From NCBI GenBank assembly GCA_050699955.1, contig JBOHGD010000010.1, forward strand, positions 46,313-110,312: a DNA stretch of 64,000 nt, read 5' to 3'. Source of the stretch: GCA-003244245 sp050699955 (GTDB taxonomy: Bacteria > Actinomycetota > Actinomycetes > Mycobacteriales > Pseudonocardiaceae). The notes beneath the pieces are model-generated. The model was given only the letters and a program-made list of their open reading frames with translations, had not been told where the DNA came from and made no database searches. Both the position numbers and the translations under genes were made by a program. This document shows positions 18,930-28,518 of the stretch, piece by piece; position 1 is the stretch's first letter; every line of letters starts with the position of its first letter.

Positions 18930-19574
18930 TCAGTGCGCAGTGCGCAGCCGAGGATGGTGCTCAAGGTGCGACAGCCCGTTCCAGGCCAGGTTGACCAGGT
19001 GCGCGGCGACTTCCTCCTTGGGCGGCTCGCGTTCCTCGAGCCACCACTGCCCGGTGAGGGCCACCATGCCGACCAGCGACTGGCTGAACAGCCCGGCGAG
19101 CTGGGTGTCATAACCGCGGACGGCGAACTCCCGACCGAGGATGTGCTCCACCTGGCTGGCGATGTCGTTGAGCAGGCTGGAGAACGTCCCCGACGCGCTG
19201 ATCACCGGGGAGTCCCGGACCAGGATCCGGAAACCGTCCGAGGAGTCCTGGATGTAGCCGAGCAGGCTCAGCGCCGCCTGCTCGAGCAGCTCGCGAGGGT
19301 GGCCTGCGGACAACGCAGAGGTGATCCGCTGCAGCAGCTGGCGCATCTCCCGGTCCACCACGACGGCGTAGAGACCCTCCTTGCCGCCGAAGTGCTCGTA
19401 GACCACCGGCTTACTCACCCCGGCACGGTGCGCCACCTCCTCGATCGAGGCGGCATCGAACCCCTTCTGCGCGAACAGTGCCCGCCCGACGTCCAGCAGC
19501 TGCTCCCTGCGCTCCTTGCCACTCATCCGGACCCGGGCCGGGTGCTGGCCGCTCGACGCTGCGCCGCTCGACAT
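18930..19574 (-). CDS. TetR family transcriptional regulator
   Basis: 214 residues from the ATG at 19574; the frame extends to 19667 with a low-complexity Arg/Ala extension that I leave out. The TetR_N helix-turn-helix is clear: RREQLLDVGRALFAQKGF, IEEVAHRAGVSKPVVYEHFG, KEGLYAVVVDRE (about residues 20-70). The C-terminal ligand domain is helical with WWLEEREPPKEEVAAHLVNL near the end. It follows the desaturase gene on the same strand, and a repeated dyad (AACCGTAGGTTAC) lies upstream of the desaturase, so it likely controls membrane lipid desaturation in response to an acyl ligand. Confidence 0.88.
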   Translation of the reverse strand: MSSGAASSGQHPARVRMSGKERREQLLDVGRALFAQKGFDAASIEEVAHRAGVSKPVVYEHFGGKEGLYAVVVDREMRQLLQRITSALSAGHPRELLEQAALSLLGYIQDSSDGFRILVRDSPVISASGTFSSLLNDIASQVEHILGREFAVRGYDTQLAGLFSQSLVGMVALTGQWWLEEREPPKEEVAAHLVNLAWNGLSHLEHHPRLRTAH

Positions 19575-19736
19575 CGGGGACGCGGGGAGGGCTCTGCGCC
19601 GTGCTGCCACAGGAGGGACCCTATCCCGCCTCCGCGTGCCCGCAGGATTTTCGGGCGTGTCCGGCACCGGTGCACGCTGAACCAGGGCTATCCGGTCGAC
19701 GTGACCTTCCCCGCTCGGCGACGTGGCCTTCCTCGC

Positions 19737-20681
19737 TCAGCCTCTGCCGGTGAGCTTGGCGAGCCGCTGCGGCGTCGGCCACCGCACGTTCCACGCCCAG
19801 CCGAACTTCTCGAACAACCAGATCACCCGAGCTGAGATGTCGATCTGGCCGCGCAGCACGCCGTGCCGGGCCGAGGTGGGGTCGGCGTGGTGCAGGTTGT
19901 GCCAGGACTCCCCGGCGGACAGGATCGCCATCGGCCAGAAGTTCGCCGACCTGTCGCGGGATGCGAACGGCCGGTTGCCGACCATGTGACAGATCGAGTT
20001 CACCGCCCAGGTGACGTGGTGCAGGAAGGACACCCGCACCAGACCGGCCCAGAACAACCCGGTCACCACGGCCCACCAGGACCAGGTCACCAGGCCGCCG
20101 ACGATCCCGGGCAGCACCAGCCACAGCGCGGTCCACAACCAGAACAGCTTGCTCACCCGCACCAGCGTCGGGTCGGCCAGCAGGTCCGGGACGTACCGGC
20201 GCGGGTTGGTCAGGTCACGAACGAACAGCCACCCCATGTGGGCGTGCCAGAAACCTCTGACCACCGCCACCGGAGAGGTGCCGAACAACCACGGCGAATG
20301 CGGATCGCCCTCCTTGTCGGAGTAGGCGTGGTGGCGCCGGTGGTCAGCCACCCAGTGCAGCAGAGGCCCTTGCATCGCGGTACTGCCGAGCACTGCCAGC
20401 CCCACCCGCAGCCACCGCTTCGCCTTGAACGATCCGTGCGTGAAGTGCCGGTGATAGCCGACGGTCACCCCGAGCAGGCTGACGAAGTAGGTCGCCACGA
20501 ACAACGCGACGTCGACCCAGCCCAGACCCCACCCCCAGGCGACCGGAACCGCGGCCAGCAACGCGATCAGCGGGGCGAGCACAAAGATGTAGACCAGCAG
20601 ATGAGGACCCAGCTTGCGGGTACCCGAGACCATTGGCTCGGGCGTCGTTCGCGGTGGACGGCTGTCGGCGGTGAGCGTCAT
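19737..20681 (-). CDS. Acyl-CoA/fatty-acid desaturase (delta-9 type)
   Basis: 314 residues; the ATG at 20681 has GAGGAGC about 9 bases upstream, so the longer frame to 20786 is discounted. Two pairs of membrane helices and the three histidine boxes of integral-membrane di-iron desaturases are present: HRHFTH, HRRHHAYSDKEGDPH and ESWHNLHH. The closest type is the stearoyl-CoA delta-9 desaturase group (DesA3-like) of Actinobacteria. It introduces a double bond in C16-C18 acyl chains, needing an oxidoreductase partner not seen nearby. The TetR gene lies 162 bases downstream. Confidence 0.92.
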   Translation of the reverse strand: MTLTADSRPPRTTPEPMVSGTRKLGPHLLVYIFVLAPLIALLAAVPVAWGWGLGWVDVALFVATYFVSLLGVTVGYHRHFTHGSFKAKRWLRVGLAVLGSTAMQGPLLHWVADHRRHHAYSDKEGDPHSPWLFGTSPVAVVRGFWHAHMGWLFVRDLTNPRRYVPDLLADPTLVRVSKLFWLWTALWLVLPGIVGGLVTWSWWAVVTGLFWAGLVRVSFLHHVTWAVNSICHMVGNRPFASRDRSANFWPMAILSAGESWHNLHHADPTSARHGVLRGQIDISARVIWLFEKFGWAWNVRWPTPQRLAKLTGRG

Positions 20682-20788
20682 CGATCGTGCTCCTCGTAGC
20701 GTCAGGGGCGCGGGTCCCCCCGGCCAGGCGCGGGACGCCCCCAGGGCTCGCGCCCGTGGTAGAACCGCGGGTGACGGTCGAGGCATGA

Positions 20789-20823
20789 CCTACGGAACCG
20801 TAGGTTACGCAACCGTAGGTTAC
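20789..20823. promoter_or_regulatory. Candidate TetR operator upstream of desaturase
   Basis: CCTACGG-AA-CCGTAGG (20789-20804) is a perfect 7-bp dyad. The 13-base segment AACCGTAGGTTAC occurs twice (20796-20808 and 20811-20823), 15 bases apart. The block sits about 110 bases upstream of the desaturase start in the divergent region shared with the first GGDEF gene. A repeated dyad of this size is typical for TetR regulators. The rest of 20824-21162 shows no feature I can name. Confidence 0.5.
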
Positions 20824-21162
20824 CCGCACCGCGCGCGTCACGCCCAGGTCGTGTGATGTCCGGGCGTGTCCGGGGGGTCGCCGGATCGGTAGTAGAGACG
20901 GCAAGCTGTCAACCGCCAGGATAGGGGCAGGGGCGCGCGGCGTCCGGTGATCGGCCTCCCGGCTTCCGGCGCTGCCATCTGTGGCCGGGGACGTCCACGT
21001 CGGCATTCACACCCGAGGCGGTTTTCGCAGGCGACATCGCGTCTGCGGTCTGGCGGCCAGGGTCTGATGCCCGGTGCGTGGCGGGTCGAGGCTGCTGTCG
21101 GGGGCGTGGGGTCAGTTGTCTTACGTCCGAGCGCCGGGTCGGGACGAGGGGATGGCGCGCGA

Positions 21163-22806
21163 GTGAGCCGGTCGATGACCGAGCACGGGTTGCAAGAGCA
21201 GGCCTGGCTGATGCTGGATCAGGCCCAACACGGGGATCCAGAGCTACGCCAGATCGCACTGGCCGGGGTCGACCCGCTGCTGGCCCGTGCCCGGACCGCC
21301 GCCCTGTGTCCGGTCGCGTACGCCCGGCTGTTGCGGGTCGGCGTGCTGGTCCGGGACATGGCCTGCGACCAGGCCCATCCGGTCGACCCGCTGCTCAACC
21401 AGCTGCTCGAGCACGCCAGCAGGCACGGTCTGATCGACTTCACGGCGGGCGCCCACGCACTGCGCGGGCAGATCGCCCTCGACCTGGGACGCCCGGACGC
21501 CGCGCTGGGTGCGGTAGCCAGCGCGCTGGTCGCGCTGGACGACTCCGTCCCGTCCTATGAGCGGGGTCTGGCGCTCAGCGACGTCGGAATCCTGCTGGTG
21601 CACTTGGGCCTGGAGGATTTCGCTGAGCCGCTACTCGCCGACGCGCACCGCGACATCGCTGTCCACGGCCGGCTCCGGCACGTTCTGATCAGCATCTCCA
21701 ACCGGGTGCACGCCACAGTGGTGCGCGTGCTGAGCCTGGAACGCGCCTCGGTGCCCGAACGAGCCGCCGAGCGCTATCGCCACGCAGCCGAATGGGCCGC
21801 CTGCGGACTGCGCGACCTGGCCGCGGCCAACGGGGGAAACGGCCGGGCCGTTGGCGAGCAGTACACCAGCGAACTGCACGCGGCACTGGCCTTGCACGCC
21901 GTCGCGACCGCGGGCCCGGACGGCCCGGCGGACGTGGCGCCCGGGTCTCGGATCGCACTGCAGTCGTTGCTCCCCCGGATGAACCGCATCGACCGCAAGC
22001 TCGTCGGGGGTATCGCACTCTCCCGGCTGCTGGAGCGCATCGGAGACGCCCCCGCCGCGTTGGACGTGCTGCGCAGCATGGCGAGCGCCACCCCGGATCG
22101 CGACGTCGAGCGGCAGCTTCAGCTGGCCGCGGTGCGCGAGATCGCTGCCCTGCGGGTGGGCCTGGACCTGGACGGCGGCCCGGCCGACCCGCTGCGCGAC
22201 TACCTCGCCAAGGTGGAGTCCGAGCTGTGGGCGCTGCGCAGGGCCAGGGCGGAGGCGCTGGTGTCCCGGCTGGCCAACGAGCGGCTTCGGCGCGAGCACG
22301 GCCGGCTCTCCGCCCAGGCGAGCCAGGACCCACTGACCGGGCTGGCCAACCGGCGGGCGATGCAGGAGGCCCTCGACACCCTGCTCCGCCCGGAAGGGGC
22401 CGCCTTCGATGTCGCGGTCGCCCTCCTGGACCTCGACGGGCTCAAACAGGTCAACGACGGCGGTTCGCATGCCGAGGGGGACGAGGCACTGCGGGCGGTG
22501 GCTGCGGTGATGTCCGCCGAGGTACGGACCGACGACCTGGTCGCCCGCTACGGCGGCGACGAGTTCGTCATCGTGATGCCGAGGACACGGACCGCCGAGG
22601 CACTGGCCGCCGTGCAACGACTGGTGGACGCGGTGGCCGCGCTGCCTCCTGGCCGAGGGTTCGGGGTGACCCTGTCCGCAGGCGTGGTGGCGGTGGGGTC
22701 GGGTACCGCCGTCGACGCCACCCGAATGCTGCACGCCGCCGACACGGCGATGTACCGGGCCAAGGAAGCAGGCGGGAACCGGGTGATCGCCGCCGCGCAC
22801 CCATGA
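21163..22806 (+). CDS. GGDEF diguanylate cyclase, copy 1
   Basis: 547 residues from a GTG at 21163 preceded by GAGGGG; an ATG lies four codons later. Residues 1 to about 370 are helical and TPR-like without a named sensor domain. The GGDEF domain begins at DPLTGLANRRAM; the active-site RYGGDEF has GGDEF at residues 464-468, and an RTDD product-inhibition site lies five residues before it. All residues needed for cyclic di-GMP synthesis are present. No membrane segment, so cytosolic. A paralogue with the same layout follows after tRNA-Gln. Confidence 0.9.
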   Translation: MSRSMTEHGLQEQAWLMLDQAQHGDPELRQIALAGVDPLLARARTAALCPVAYARLLRVGVLVRDMACDQAHPVDPLLNQLLEHASRHGLIDFTAGAHALRGQIALDLGRPDAALGAVASALVALDDSVPSYERGLALSDVGILLVHLGLEDFAEPLLADAHRDIAVHGRLRHVLISISNRVHATVVRVLSLERASVPERAAERYRHAAEWAACGLRDLAAANGGNGRAVGEQYTSELHAALALHAVATAGPDGPADVAPGSRIALQSLLPRMNRIDRKLVGGIALSRLLERIGDAPAALDVLRSMASATPDRDVERQLQLAAVREIAALRVGLDLDGGPADPLRDYLAKVESELWALRRARAEALVSRLANERLRREHGRLSAQASQDPLTGLANRRAMQEALDTLLRPEGAAFDVAVALLDLDGLKQVNDGGSHAEGDEALRAVAAVMSAEVRTDDLVARYGGDEFVIVMPRTRTAEALAAVQRLVDAVAALPPGRGFGVTLSAGVVAVGSGTAVDATRMLHAADTAMYRAKEAGGNRVIAAAHP

Positions 22807-22887
22807 GTGGCGGTCTGCTCCTGTACCCGAGCCCAGCCGCCGATAACGACCCATGTCACCATAAACCCGCGAGTTCGGGCTCGCTCG

Positions 22888-22958
22888 TCCGCCGTGGTGT
22901 AAAGGCAGCACCTCGGATTTTGGTTCCGATGGTCCAGGTTCGAATCCTGGCGGCGGAG
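22888..22958 (+). tRNA. tRNA-Gln (anticodon TTG)
   Basis: Acceptor arms TCCGCCG and CGGCGGA pair fully with G as discriminator; the anticodon stem is TCGGA/TCCGA around loop TTTTGGT, giving anticodon TTG; the T-arm is CCAGG-TTCGAAT-CCTGG. CCA is not encoded. It lies upstream of glmU as in mycobacteria, but here it is sandwiched between two GGDEF genes. Confidence 0.95.
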
Positions 22959-23003
22959 CGCCAGGCCATCGCAGAGCCGCTGTTCGCGAGAGGGGGTGAA
23001 CCG

Positions 23004-24773
23004 GTGCCTGTCAACAATACCCGGACGCTGAGCGATGTCCTGCTGACCGGACCGTTCGCGGAGGGGCTGCTCACTGACGCATTCCTTGCCTCGGCACTGG
23101 GCCGCGTTGCCGCCTGTACCGCGGACGAGCTACTGGCCCGCGCCCGCGAGCTGCTCATCCGCACCCAACGGGAGCGGCCACACCGCCAGCAGGCAGGCGT
23201 GTCCGCCACCGACGCGCTACTCATCGAGGCCCGCCGGCGAGACTGCCCGGACCTGCTCGGCTCGTTACTGCGGTATGCCGCGGTAATCCGGCTGGTCACC
23301 CACACCCCGCTGACCCAGGCCGACCCGCTGATCGACGAACTCACCCGGCTCGCGGGCCGGTACGGCATGACCGTGCTCCAGGCCGACGGACACGCTTTGC
23401 GGGCCCGCCGATCCGTGTTGGCCGGGATCGACGAGGGAGCACTGACCGATACGGCCACCGCGCTCGCCCTGCTGGCCGACCCCGAACCGCCGAAGGGCCG
23501 GGCCGGGCCGCAGTGGGAGCACGCGCTGGCCGCCACGCTGACCGACCTCGGGCTGGTCCTCACCTCACTGGGCGCCCACGAGCTCGCCGACGAGTCACTG
23601 ACACGTGCCGAGGGCCACCTGCGGGCCTCCGCCGGATCGGTCGAACTGTTGGTGAACGGGCTGAACCGGCTGCGGTTGCTACTGAGCTGGGGACTGCGGC
23701 TCGGGCGGGCCGGGCACCGCGAACAGGCAGCCGAGCGGCTCATCAGCGCGCGACAGGTCGGCCGCATGGTGGAGCCCCTGTGGATGCGCACCGTGTTCAA
23801 CTCCGGCGACCGGCCTGCCGCCGACCAGTGCGCGGTGCTTGCGGTCTCCTTCGCACTGGCCGATCCAGGGCCTGCCCACGTCGAACGGCTGAGCGGGCTG
23901 TCCAGAGCCGCGATCGTCACCTCCGAACGGATCATGGTCGGCATCGCGCTGGGCCGATGCCTGGAATGTTGCGGATTGACGGCTGCGGCGCGGACCGCGC
24001 TGACCACGACCCGGGACCAGGTAGCAGGTGAACCGGCCCGCGCGGAGTCGATGCTGCAGCTGGCCCTGACCAGGGAGCTGGCCCGGCTGCAGGAAGCGAT
24101 GACCCCGGTGGCCACGAACACCCGGCCGATCCGGGACTACGCGGCCGCGCTGGAGGCCGAGATGTGGTCACTGCGGGAGGCGCGGATCGCTGCGATCCGT
24201 AGCCAGGCCGAACACCTGCGCCTGGCCAGGGAGCACGGGACGGTCACCGCGCAGGCACTGTCCGACCCGCTGACCGGGCTGCCCAACCGGCGCGCCCTGG
24301 ACCGGCAGCTGCGCCAGGTACTGAGCGGCTCGGCCCGGCTGCCCTGCTCGGTGGCGCTGATCGACCTCGACGGCTTCAAGGACGTCAACGACCGGTATTC
24401 ACACGCCATCGGCGACGAGGTACTACGGGCGGTGGCCGAGACGTTGCGCTCAGCGCTGCGCGCGGACGACACGGTGGCTCGCTACGGTGGCGACGAGTTC
24501 GTCGTGCTGCTGCCGGGCACCGCGCCCACCGCGGCCCGGGGTGCGCTGGAGCGGGCCGTGCAGGCGGTCGCCGGCCTGACCCCGAAAGCCGGTGCGGGGG
24601 TCACCCTGTCGGCGGGCGTGGTCGGCGCCGGAGACCACGACAACGCCGAGTCGGTGCTCGCCCGGGCCGATTCGGCGATGTATCGAGCGAAACGCCTGGG
24701 TGGCAACCAGGTGAACGTCGAGGACGACGACGAGCCCGACGGCGACCACATCTCGGTCCGGGCAGCGCCGTAG
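23004..24773 (+). CDS. GGDEF diguanylate cyclase, copy 2
   Basis: 589 residues from a GTG at 23004 with AGAGGGGG about 8 bases upstream; the frame is open far upstream through the first GGDEF gene and the tRNA, but that part is a shadow. The N-terminal 420 residues are helical and resemble copy 1 in layout (both carry a helical segment of the form DYxAxxExExWxLRxAR just before the catalytic domain). The GGDEF domain starts at DPLTGLPNRRAL; GGDEF is at residues 495-499 and RADD forms the inhibition site. Predicted active cytosolic cyclase. It starts only 45 bases after the tRNA. Confidence 0.9.
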   Translation: MPVNNTRTLSDVLLTGPFAEGLLTDAFLASALGRVAACTADELLARARELLIRTQRERPHRQQAGVSATDALLIEARRRDCPDLLGSLLRYAAVIRLVTHTPLTQADPLIDELTRLAGRYGMTVLQADGHALRARRSVLAGIDEGALTDTATALALLADPEPPKGRAGPQWEHALAATLTDLGLVLTSLGAHELADESLTRAEGHLRASAGSVELLVNGLNRLRLLLSWGLRLGRAGHREQAAERLISARQVGRMVEPLWMRTVFNSGDRPAADQCAVLAVSFALADPGPAHVERLSGLSRAAIVTSERIMVGIALGRCLECCGLTAAARTALTTTRDQVAGEPARAESMLQLALTRELARLQEAMTPVATNTRPIRDYAAALEAEMWSLREARIAAIRSQAEHLRLAREHGTVTAQALSDPLTGLPNRRALDRQLRQVLSGSARLPCSVALIDLDGFKDVNDRYSHAIGDEVLRAVAETLRSALRADDTVARYGGDEFVVLLPGTAPTAARGALERAVQAVAGLTPKAGAGVTLSAGVVGAGDHDNAESVLARADSAMYRAKRLGGNQVNVEDDDEPDGDHISVRAAP

Positions 24774-24865
24774 GATCGCGGCCCGTCAGATCCCGGGCGA
24801 GTCGGGATCACCGCGAGACCTGGTGGCGGCGGGTGGCTGCAGAAGGATCAGGAAGGGGTATGCCG

Positions 24866-26413
24866 ATGCTCCCAGGCGGGAGCCTCACGGCGGCGATAGT
24901 GCTGGCCGCCGGCGAGGGCACCCGGATGCGCTCGGCGATTCCCAAGGTGCTGCATCCACTGGCAGGCCGCCCCCTGGTGGAACATGCCGTGCGGGCGTGC
25001 GCCGGGCTCAAGCCCGAGTATCTGGTGGTCGTCATCGGCCACGGCCGGGACGCGGTGGACGCCCACCTGCGCACGGTCGGGGAGGCACTGGGCCGGGAGG
25101 TCCGTGCCGCGGTGCAGCTCGAGCGGCACGGCACCGGCCACGCGGTCTCCTGCGCGCTGGACACCCTGCCTGCCGAGCTGTCCGGAACGATCCTGGTCAG
25201 CTACGGCGACGTGCCGCTACTGAACACCGCCACGCTCACCGGGGTGATCGCCGAGCACCACCGCGCCGGGCAGGCCGTGACGGTGCTCTCCGCCGTGGTC
25301 GACGACCCGGCCGGGTACGGACGGGTACTGCGCGACACCTCGGGCGCGGTCACCGGCATCGTCGAGCATCGCGACGCCTCCCCCGCCCAGCGCGGTATCA
25401 CCGAGATCAACTCCGGGATCTACATGTTCGACGCCGACGTGCTGCGCGCCGGGCTGAACCGGCTGAGTAGGTCCAACAGCCAGGGTGAGCTCTACCTGAC
25501 CGACGTGCTGGGCCTGGCCTGCGCCGACGGCCTGCCGGTCGGCGTGTACTCCTGCACCGACCCCTGGCTGGTCGCCGGGGTCAACGACCGGGTGCAGCTG
25601 GCCGAGCTGGGTGCGGAGCTGAACCGGCGGCTGCTGGAGCAGTGGATGCTCGCCGGGGTGACCGTGGTCGACCCGGCCTCGGTGTGGCTGGACGCGGACG
25701 TGCAACTCGCACCCGATGTCGTCCTGCATCCCGGGGTGCAGCTGCACGCGGGCACCACGGTCGGCGCGGGCGCCGTGATCGGGCCCGACTCGACGCTGTC
25801 CCGGTGCACCGTGGGAGCGGGTGCCACCATGGTGCGCACCCATGCGGTCGGTGCGGCGGTGGCCGCGGGAGCGCAGGTCGGCCCGTTCGCCTATCTGCGG
25901 CCGGGCAGCCTGGTCGGCGAGCGGGCCAAGGTCGGCACCTTCGTCGAGATCAAGAACGCTGAGCTCGGGACGGGGACGAAAGTGCCTCACCTCAGCTATG
26001 TGGGGGATGCGACGATCGGCGAGGGCAGCAACATCGGGGCGGCGACCGTCTTCGTCAACTACGACGGGGTCGCGAAGCACCGCACCACCGTCGGCTCGCA
26101 CGCCAGGACGGGTGCGGACAACATGTTCGTGGCTCCGGTGACCATCGGTGACGGTGCTTACACAGCGGCCGGCTCGGTGATCACGGAAGATGTACCAGCA
26201 GGGGCGCTGGCGGTGGCCAGGAACCACCAGCGCAACATCGATGGCTGGGTGGCCAAGCGACGGCCGGGCACCGCGGCGGCGGAGGCGGCACGACACGCAT
26301 ACGAGGCGGCCGAGCGGGTAAGCGGGGAGGATAGCGGAGGGAGTCCGAGTGGTGGGGGCGCTGGGGGAGGCGGTTGCAGCGACGGGAATGACAAGCAGCA
26401 GGAGCGAGCATGA
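24866..26413 (+). CDS. glmU: Bifunctional N-acetylglucosamine-1-phosphate uridyltransferase/glucosamine-1-phosphate acetyltransferase
   Basis: 515 residues. The uridyltransferase domain opens with IVLAAGEGTRMRSAIPKVLH, and the C-terminal left-handed beta-helix includes NYDGVAKHRT and ITEDVPAGALAVAR, with the acetyltransferase catalytic His in that region. It makes UDP-GlcNAc for peptidoglycan and mycothiol. The start at 24866 is favoured because AGGGG lies 7 bases upstream; ATG 24860 and GTG 24833 are in frame. The Gly/Ser-rich C-terminal tail (about 25 residues) is longer than in E. coli, as in mycobacteria. It ends in an ATGA overlap with prs. Confidence 0.96.
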   Translation: MLPGGSLTAAIVLAAGEGTRMRSAIPKVLHPLAGRPLVEHAVRACAGLKPEYLVVVIGHGRDAVDAHLRTVGEALGREVRAAVQLERHGTGHAVSCALDTLPAELSGTILVSYGDVPLLNTATLTGVIAEHHRAGQAVTVLSAVVDDPAGYGRVLRDTSGAVTGIVEHRDASPAQRGITEINSGIYMFDADVLRAGLNRLSRSNSQGELYLTDVLGLACADGLPVGVYSCTDPWLVAGVNDRVQLAELGAELNRRLLEQWMLAGVTVVDPASVWLDADVQLAPDVVLHPGVQLHAGTTVGAGAVIGPDSTLSRCTVGAGATMVRTHAVGAAVAAGAQVGPFAYLRPGSLVGERAKVGTFVEIKNAELGTGTKVPHLSYVGDATIGEGSNIGAATVFVNYDGVAKHRTTVGSHARTGADNMFVAPVTIGDGAYTAAGSVITEDVPAGALAVARNHQRNIDGWVAKRRPGTAAAEAARHAYEAAERVSGEDSGGSPSGGGAGGGGCSDGNDKQQERA

Positions 26414-27396
26414 GCCTTTCCACCATGTCGGCGACCCCCAAAAAGAACCTGATGCTCTTCTCCGGGCGCTGCCACCCGGAGCTGGCCGACGAAGTGGCCA
26501 AGCACCTGGACGTCTCCATCACCCCGCAGTCGGCCTACACCTTCGCCAACGGTGAGATCTTCGTCCGCTTCGAGGAGTCGGTCCGTGGCTGTGACGCCTT
26601 CGTCCTGCAGAGCCACGCCGCGCCGATCAACGATGCCATCATGGAACAGCTGATCATGGTAGACGCGCTGAAGCGGGCCTCGGCGAAGCGGATCACCGCC
26701 GTGATGCCGTTCTGGGGTTACAGCCGCCAGGACAAGAAGCACCGCGGGCGCGAGCCGATCTCGGCGCGTCTGGTCGCCGATATGTTCAAGACCGCGGGCG
26801 CGAACCGGATCATGACCGTGGACCTGCACACCGCCCAGATCCAGGGCTTCTTCGACGGCCCGGTGGACCACCTGTTCGCCCTTCCGGTGCTCGCAGGCCA
26901 CGTCAAGAACACCTACGCCGGCCGCGAGCTCGCGGTGGTGTCGCCGGATTCCGGCCGGGTGCGCCTCGCCGAGCGCTGGGCGGAGAATCTCGGCGGCACG
27001 CCGCTGGCATTCATCCACAAGACCCGCGACCCGCGCAGGCCCAACGAGGCGGTCGCCAACCGGGTGGTTGGCGACATCGAGGGCCGGCTCTGCGTGGTGA
27101 TCGACGACATGATCGACACCGGTGGCACCGTGGCCAGTGCCGTCCACGCACTGGTCAACGACGGCGCCACCGACGTCGTCGTCGCCGCCACTCACGGGGT
27201 GCTCTCCGGCCCGGCCACCGACCGGCTCTCCAACTGCGGCGCCCGCGAGATCATCTTCACCAACACGCTGCCCGTCCCGGACGAGAAGCGCTTCCCCGGA
27301 ATGACTGTGCTGTCGATCGCACCGCTCCTGGCCCGCGCGATCCACGCGGTGTTCGACGACGGCTCGGTGACCAGCCTGTTCGACGGCAACGCCTAG
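26410..27396 (+). CDS. prs: Ribose-phosphate pyrophosphokinase
   Basis: 328 residues. Makes PRPP from ribose-5-phosphate and ATP. Signature segments are FANGEIFVRFEESVRG, the flexible loop YSRQDKKHRGREPISA, DLHTAQIQGFFDGPVDHL, and the PRPP-binding VVIDDMIDTGGTV. Length is standard for class I enzymes. The start codon overlaps the glmU stop, matching the actinobacterial glmU-prs pair that links nucleotide and cell-wall precursor supply. Confidence 0.96.
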   Translation: MSLSTMSATPKKNLMLFSGRCHPELADEVAKHLDVSITPQSAYTFANGEIFVRFEESVRGCDAFVLQSHAAPINDAIMEQLIMVDALKRASAKRITAVMPFWGYSRQDKKHRGREPISARLVADMFKTAGANRIMTVDLHTAQIQGFFDGPVDHLFALPVLAGHVKNTYAGRELAVVSPDSGRVRLAERWAENLGGTPLAFIHKTRDPRRPNEAVANRVVGDIEGRLCVVIDDMIDTGGTVASAVHALVNDGATDVVVAATHGVLSGPATDRLSNCGAREIIFTNTLPVPDEKRFPGMTVLSIAPLLARAIHAVFDDGSVTSLFDGNA

Positions 27397-27404
27397 CCCC
27401 TCCC

Positions 27405-27480
27405 GGCGTGTCCGGCTCTCGTGCCCGGCGTGTCAGGCTCTCGTGCACGGCCGTCAGGCTCTCGTGCACGGCCGTCAGAC
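27405..27480. repeat. Three-and-a-half tandem copies of a 21-22-bp repeat
   Basis: Units start at 27405, 27427 and 27449, each containing GGCTCTCGTGC, with a partial fourth from 27470. They fill the start of the 342-base gap between prs and rplY. The same core recurs at 29128-29171 and near 61750 on the opposite strand. The rest of the gap has TATACT at 27544-27549 as a possible -10 element for rplY, but I see no convincing -35. Confidence 0.75.
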
Positions 27481-27738
27481 AGTCGGCGGGCGCGACGTTC
27501 CGGCACTGGTACCCCGGTGTCGAACCGTTGAGCCCGACGCACCTATACTTCGCACGTTGCCTCGGCGAGGGAGAACCCCGAGTTCTTCGTGATCGACGCG
27601 GCGGTGTCGCGCTCCGCGCGCCCGTACCCGATCACGAGACCGGGCGCAGCCACCGCCGAAGGCCCGCCGACCCGACGTCCCCTCGATCCGGCGTTACGCC
27701 TCCCGGCGTCACGCCCCCAGCCTCGAAGGAGTTCCACC

Positions 27739-28365
27739 GTGTCCCAGGTCCGTCTCGCTGCCGAACCGCGCACCGAGTTCGGCAAGGGCGCTGCCCGCCG
27801 CACTCGACGCGCGGGCAAGATCCCCGCAGTGCTCTACGGTCATGGCAGCGACCCCCAGCACGTGGCGCTACCTGCACGGGAGTTCGCCAGGGTGGTACGA
27901 GAGCAGGGCAGCAACGCCGTGCTGAGCCTCGATCTCGGCGGGCAGCCACAGCTCGCGTTGACCAAGACCGTCACCGTGCACCCGATCCGGCAGTACATCG
28001 AGCACGTCGACCTACTGCTCGTGCGACGCGGGGAGAAGGTCGTGGTAGATGTCAACATCATCATCACCGGCAGCGCCGCGCCTGGAACCCTGATCACCCA
28101 GGATGTGAGCACCCTGCAGGTCGAGGCGGACGCGTTGGCGATCCCCGAGGACATCGAGGTCTCCGTGGAGGGCGCTGAGATCGGCACCCGGATGCTGGCG
28201 GGCGACATCGCCCTGCCGTCGGGTGTGACGCTGCGAACCGAACCGGAATACCTCGTGGTCAACGTCGTCGCCGCACCGACAGCCGAGGATCTCGAGTTCG
28301 AGATGGACACCGAGGGCGCGGGTGTGGTCGAGGACGCCAAGTCCGACACCACGCAGGGGTCCTGA
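27739..28365 (+). CDS. rplY: 50S ribosomal protein L25 (CTC form)
   Basis: 208 residues from a GTG at 27739 with GAAGGAG 7 bases upstream; the open frame to 27589 is not coding. The N-terminal L25 5S-rRNA-binding domain (VSQVRLAAEPRTEFGKGAAR, GKIPAVLYGHG) is followed by the TL5/CTC C-terminal beta domain (about 95-190) and an acidic tail rich in Glu/Asp. It binds 5S rRNA in the large subunit; the long CTC form is usual in Actinobacteria. Next gene is pth, as in mycobacteria. Confidence 0.95.
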   Translation: MSQVRLAAEPRTEFGKGAARRTRRAGKIPAVLYGHGSDPQHVALPAREFARVVREQGSNAVLSLDLGGQPQLALTKTVTVHPIRQYIEHVDLLLVRRGEKVVVDVNIIITGSAAPGTLITQDVSTLQVEADALAIPEDIEVSVEGAEIGTRMLAGDIALPSGVTLRTEPEYLVVNVVAAPTAEDLEFEMDTEGAGVVEDAKSDTTQGS

Positions 28366-28518
28366 CGCCGCTCGTCGACGGCGCTGACCAGAGCAGGTCA
28401 CTGAGAGCGCTCGGATCGGCGACGGAGAGTGGGATGCTGGACACGCGTTGGCGGCGGGCTCAGCCACCCGGCCGGTTTCCTCGATATGCCGGCTCCCGCG
28501 CAGGGAAGGCTGCGAGCG

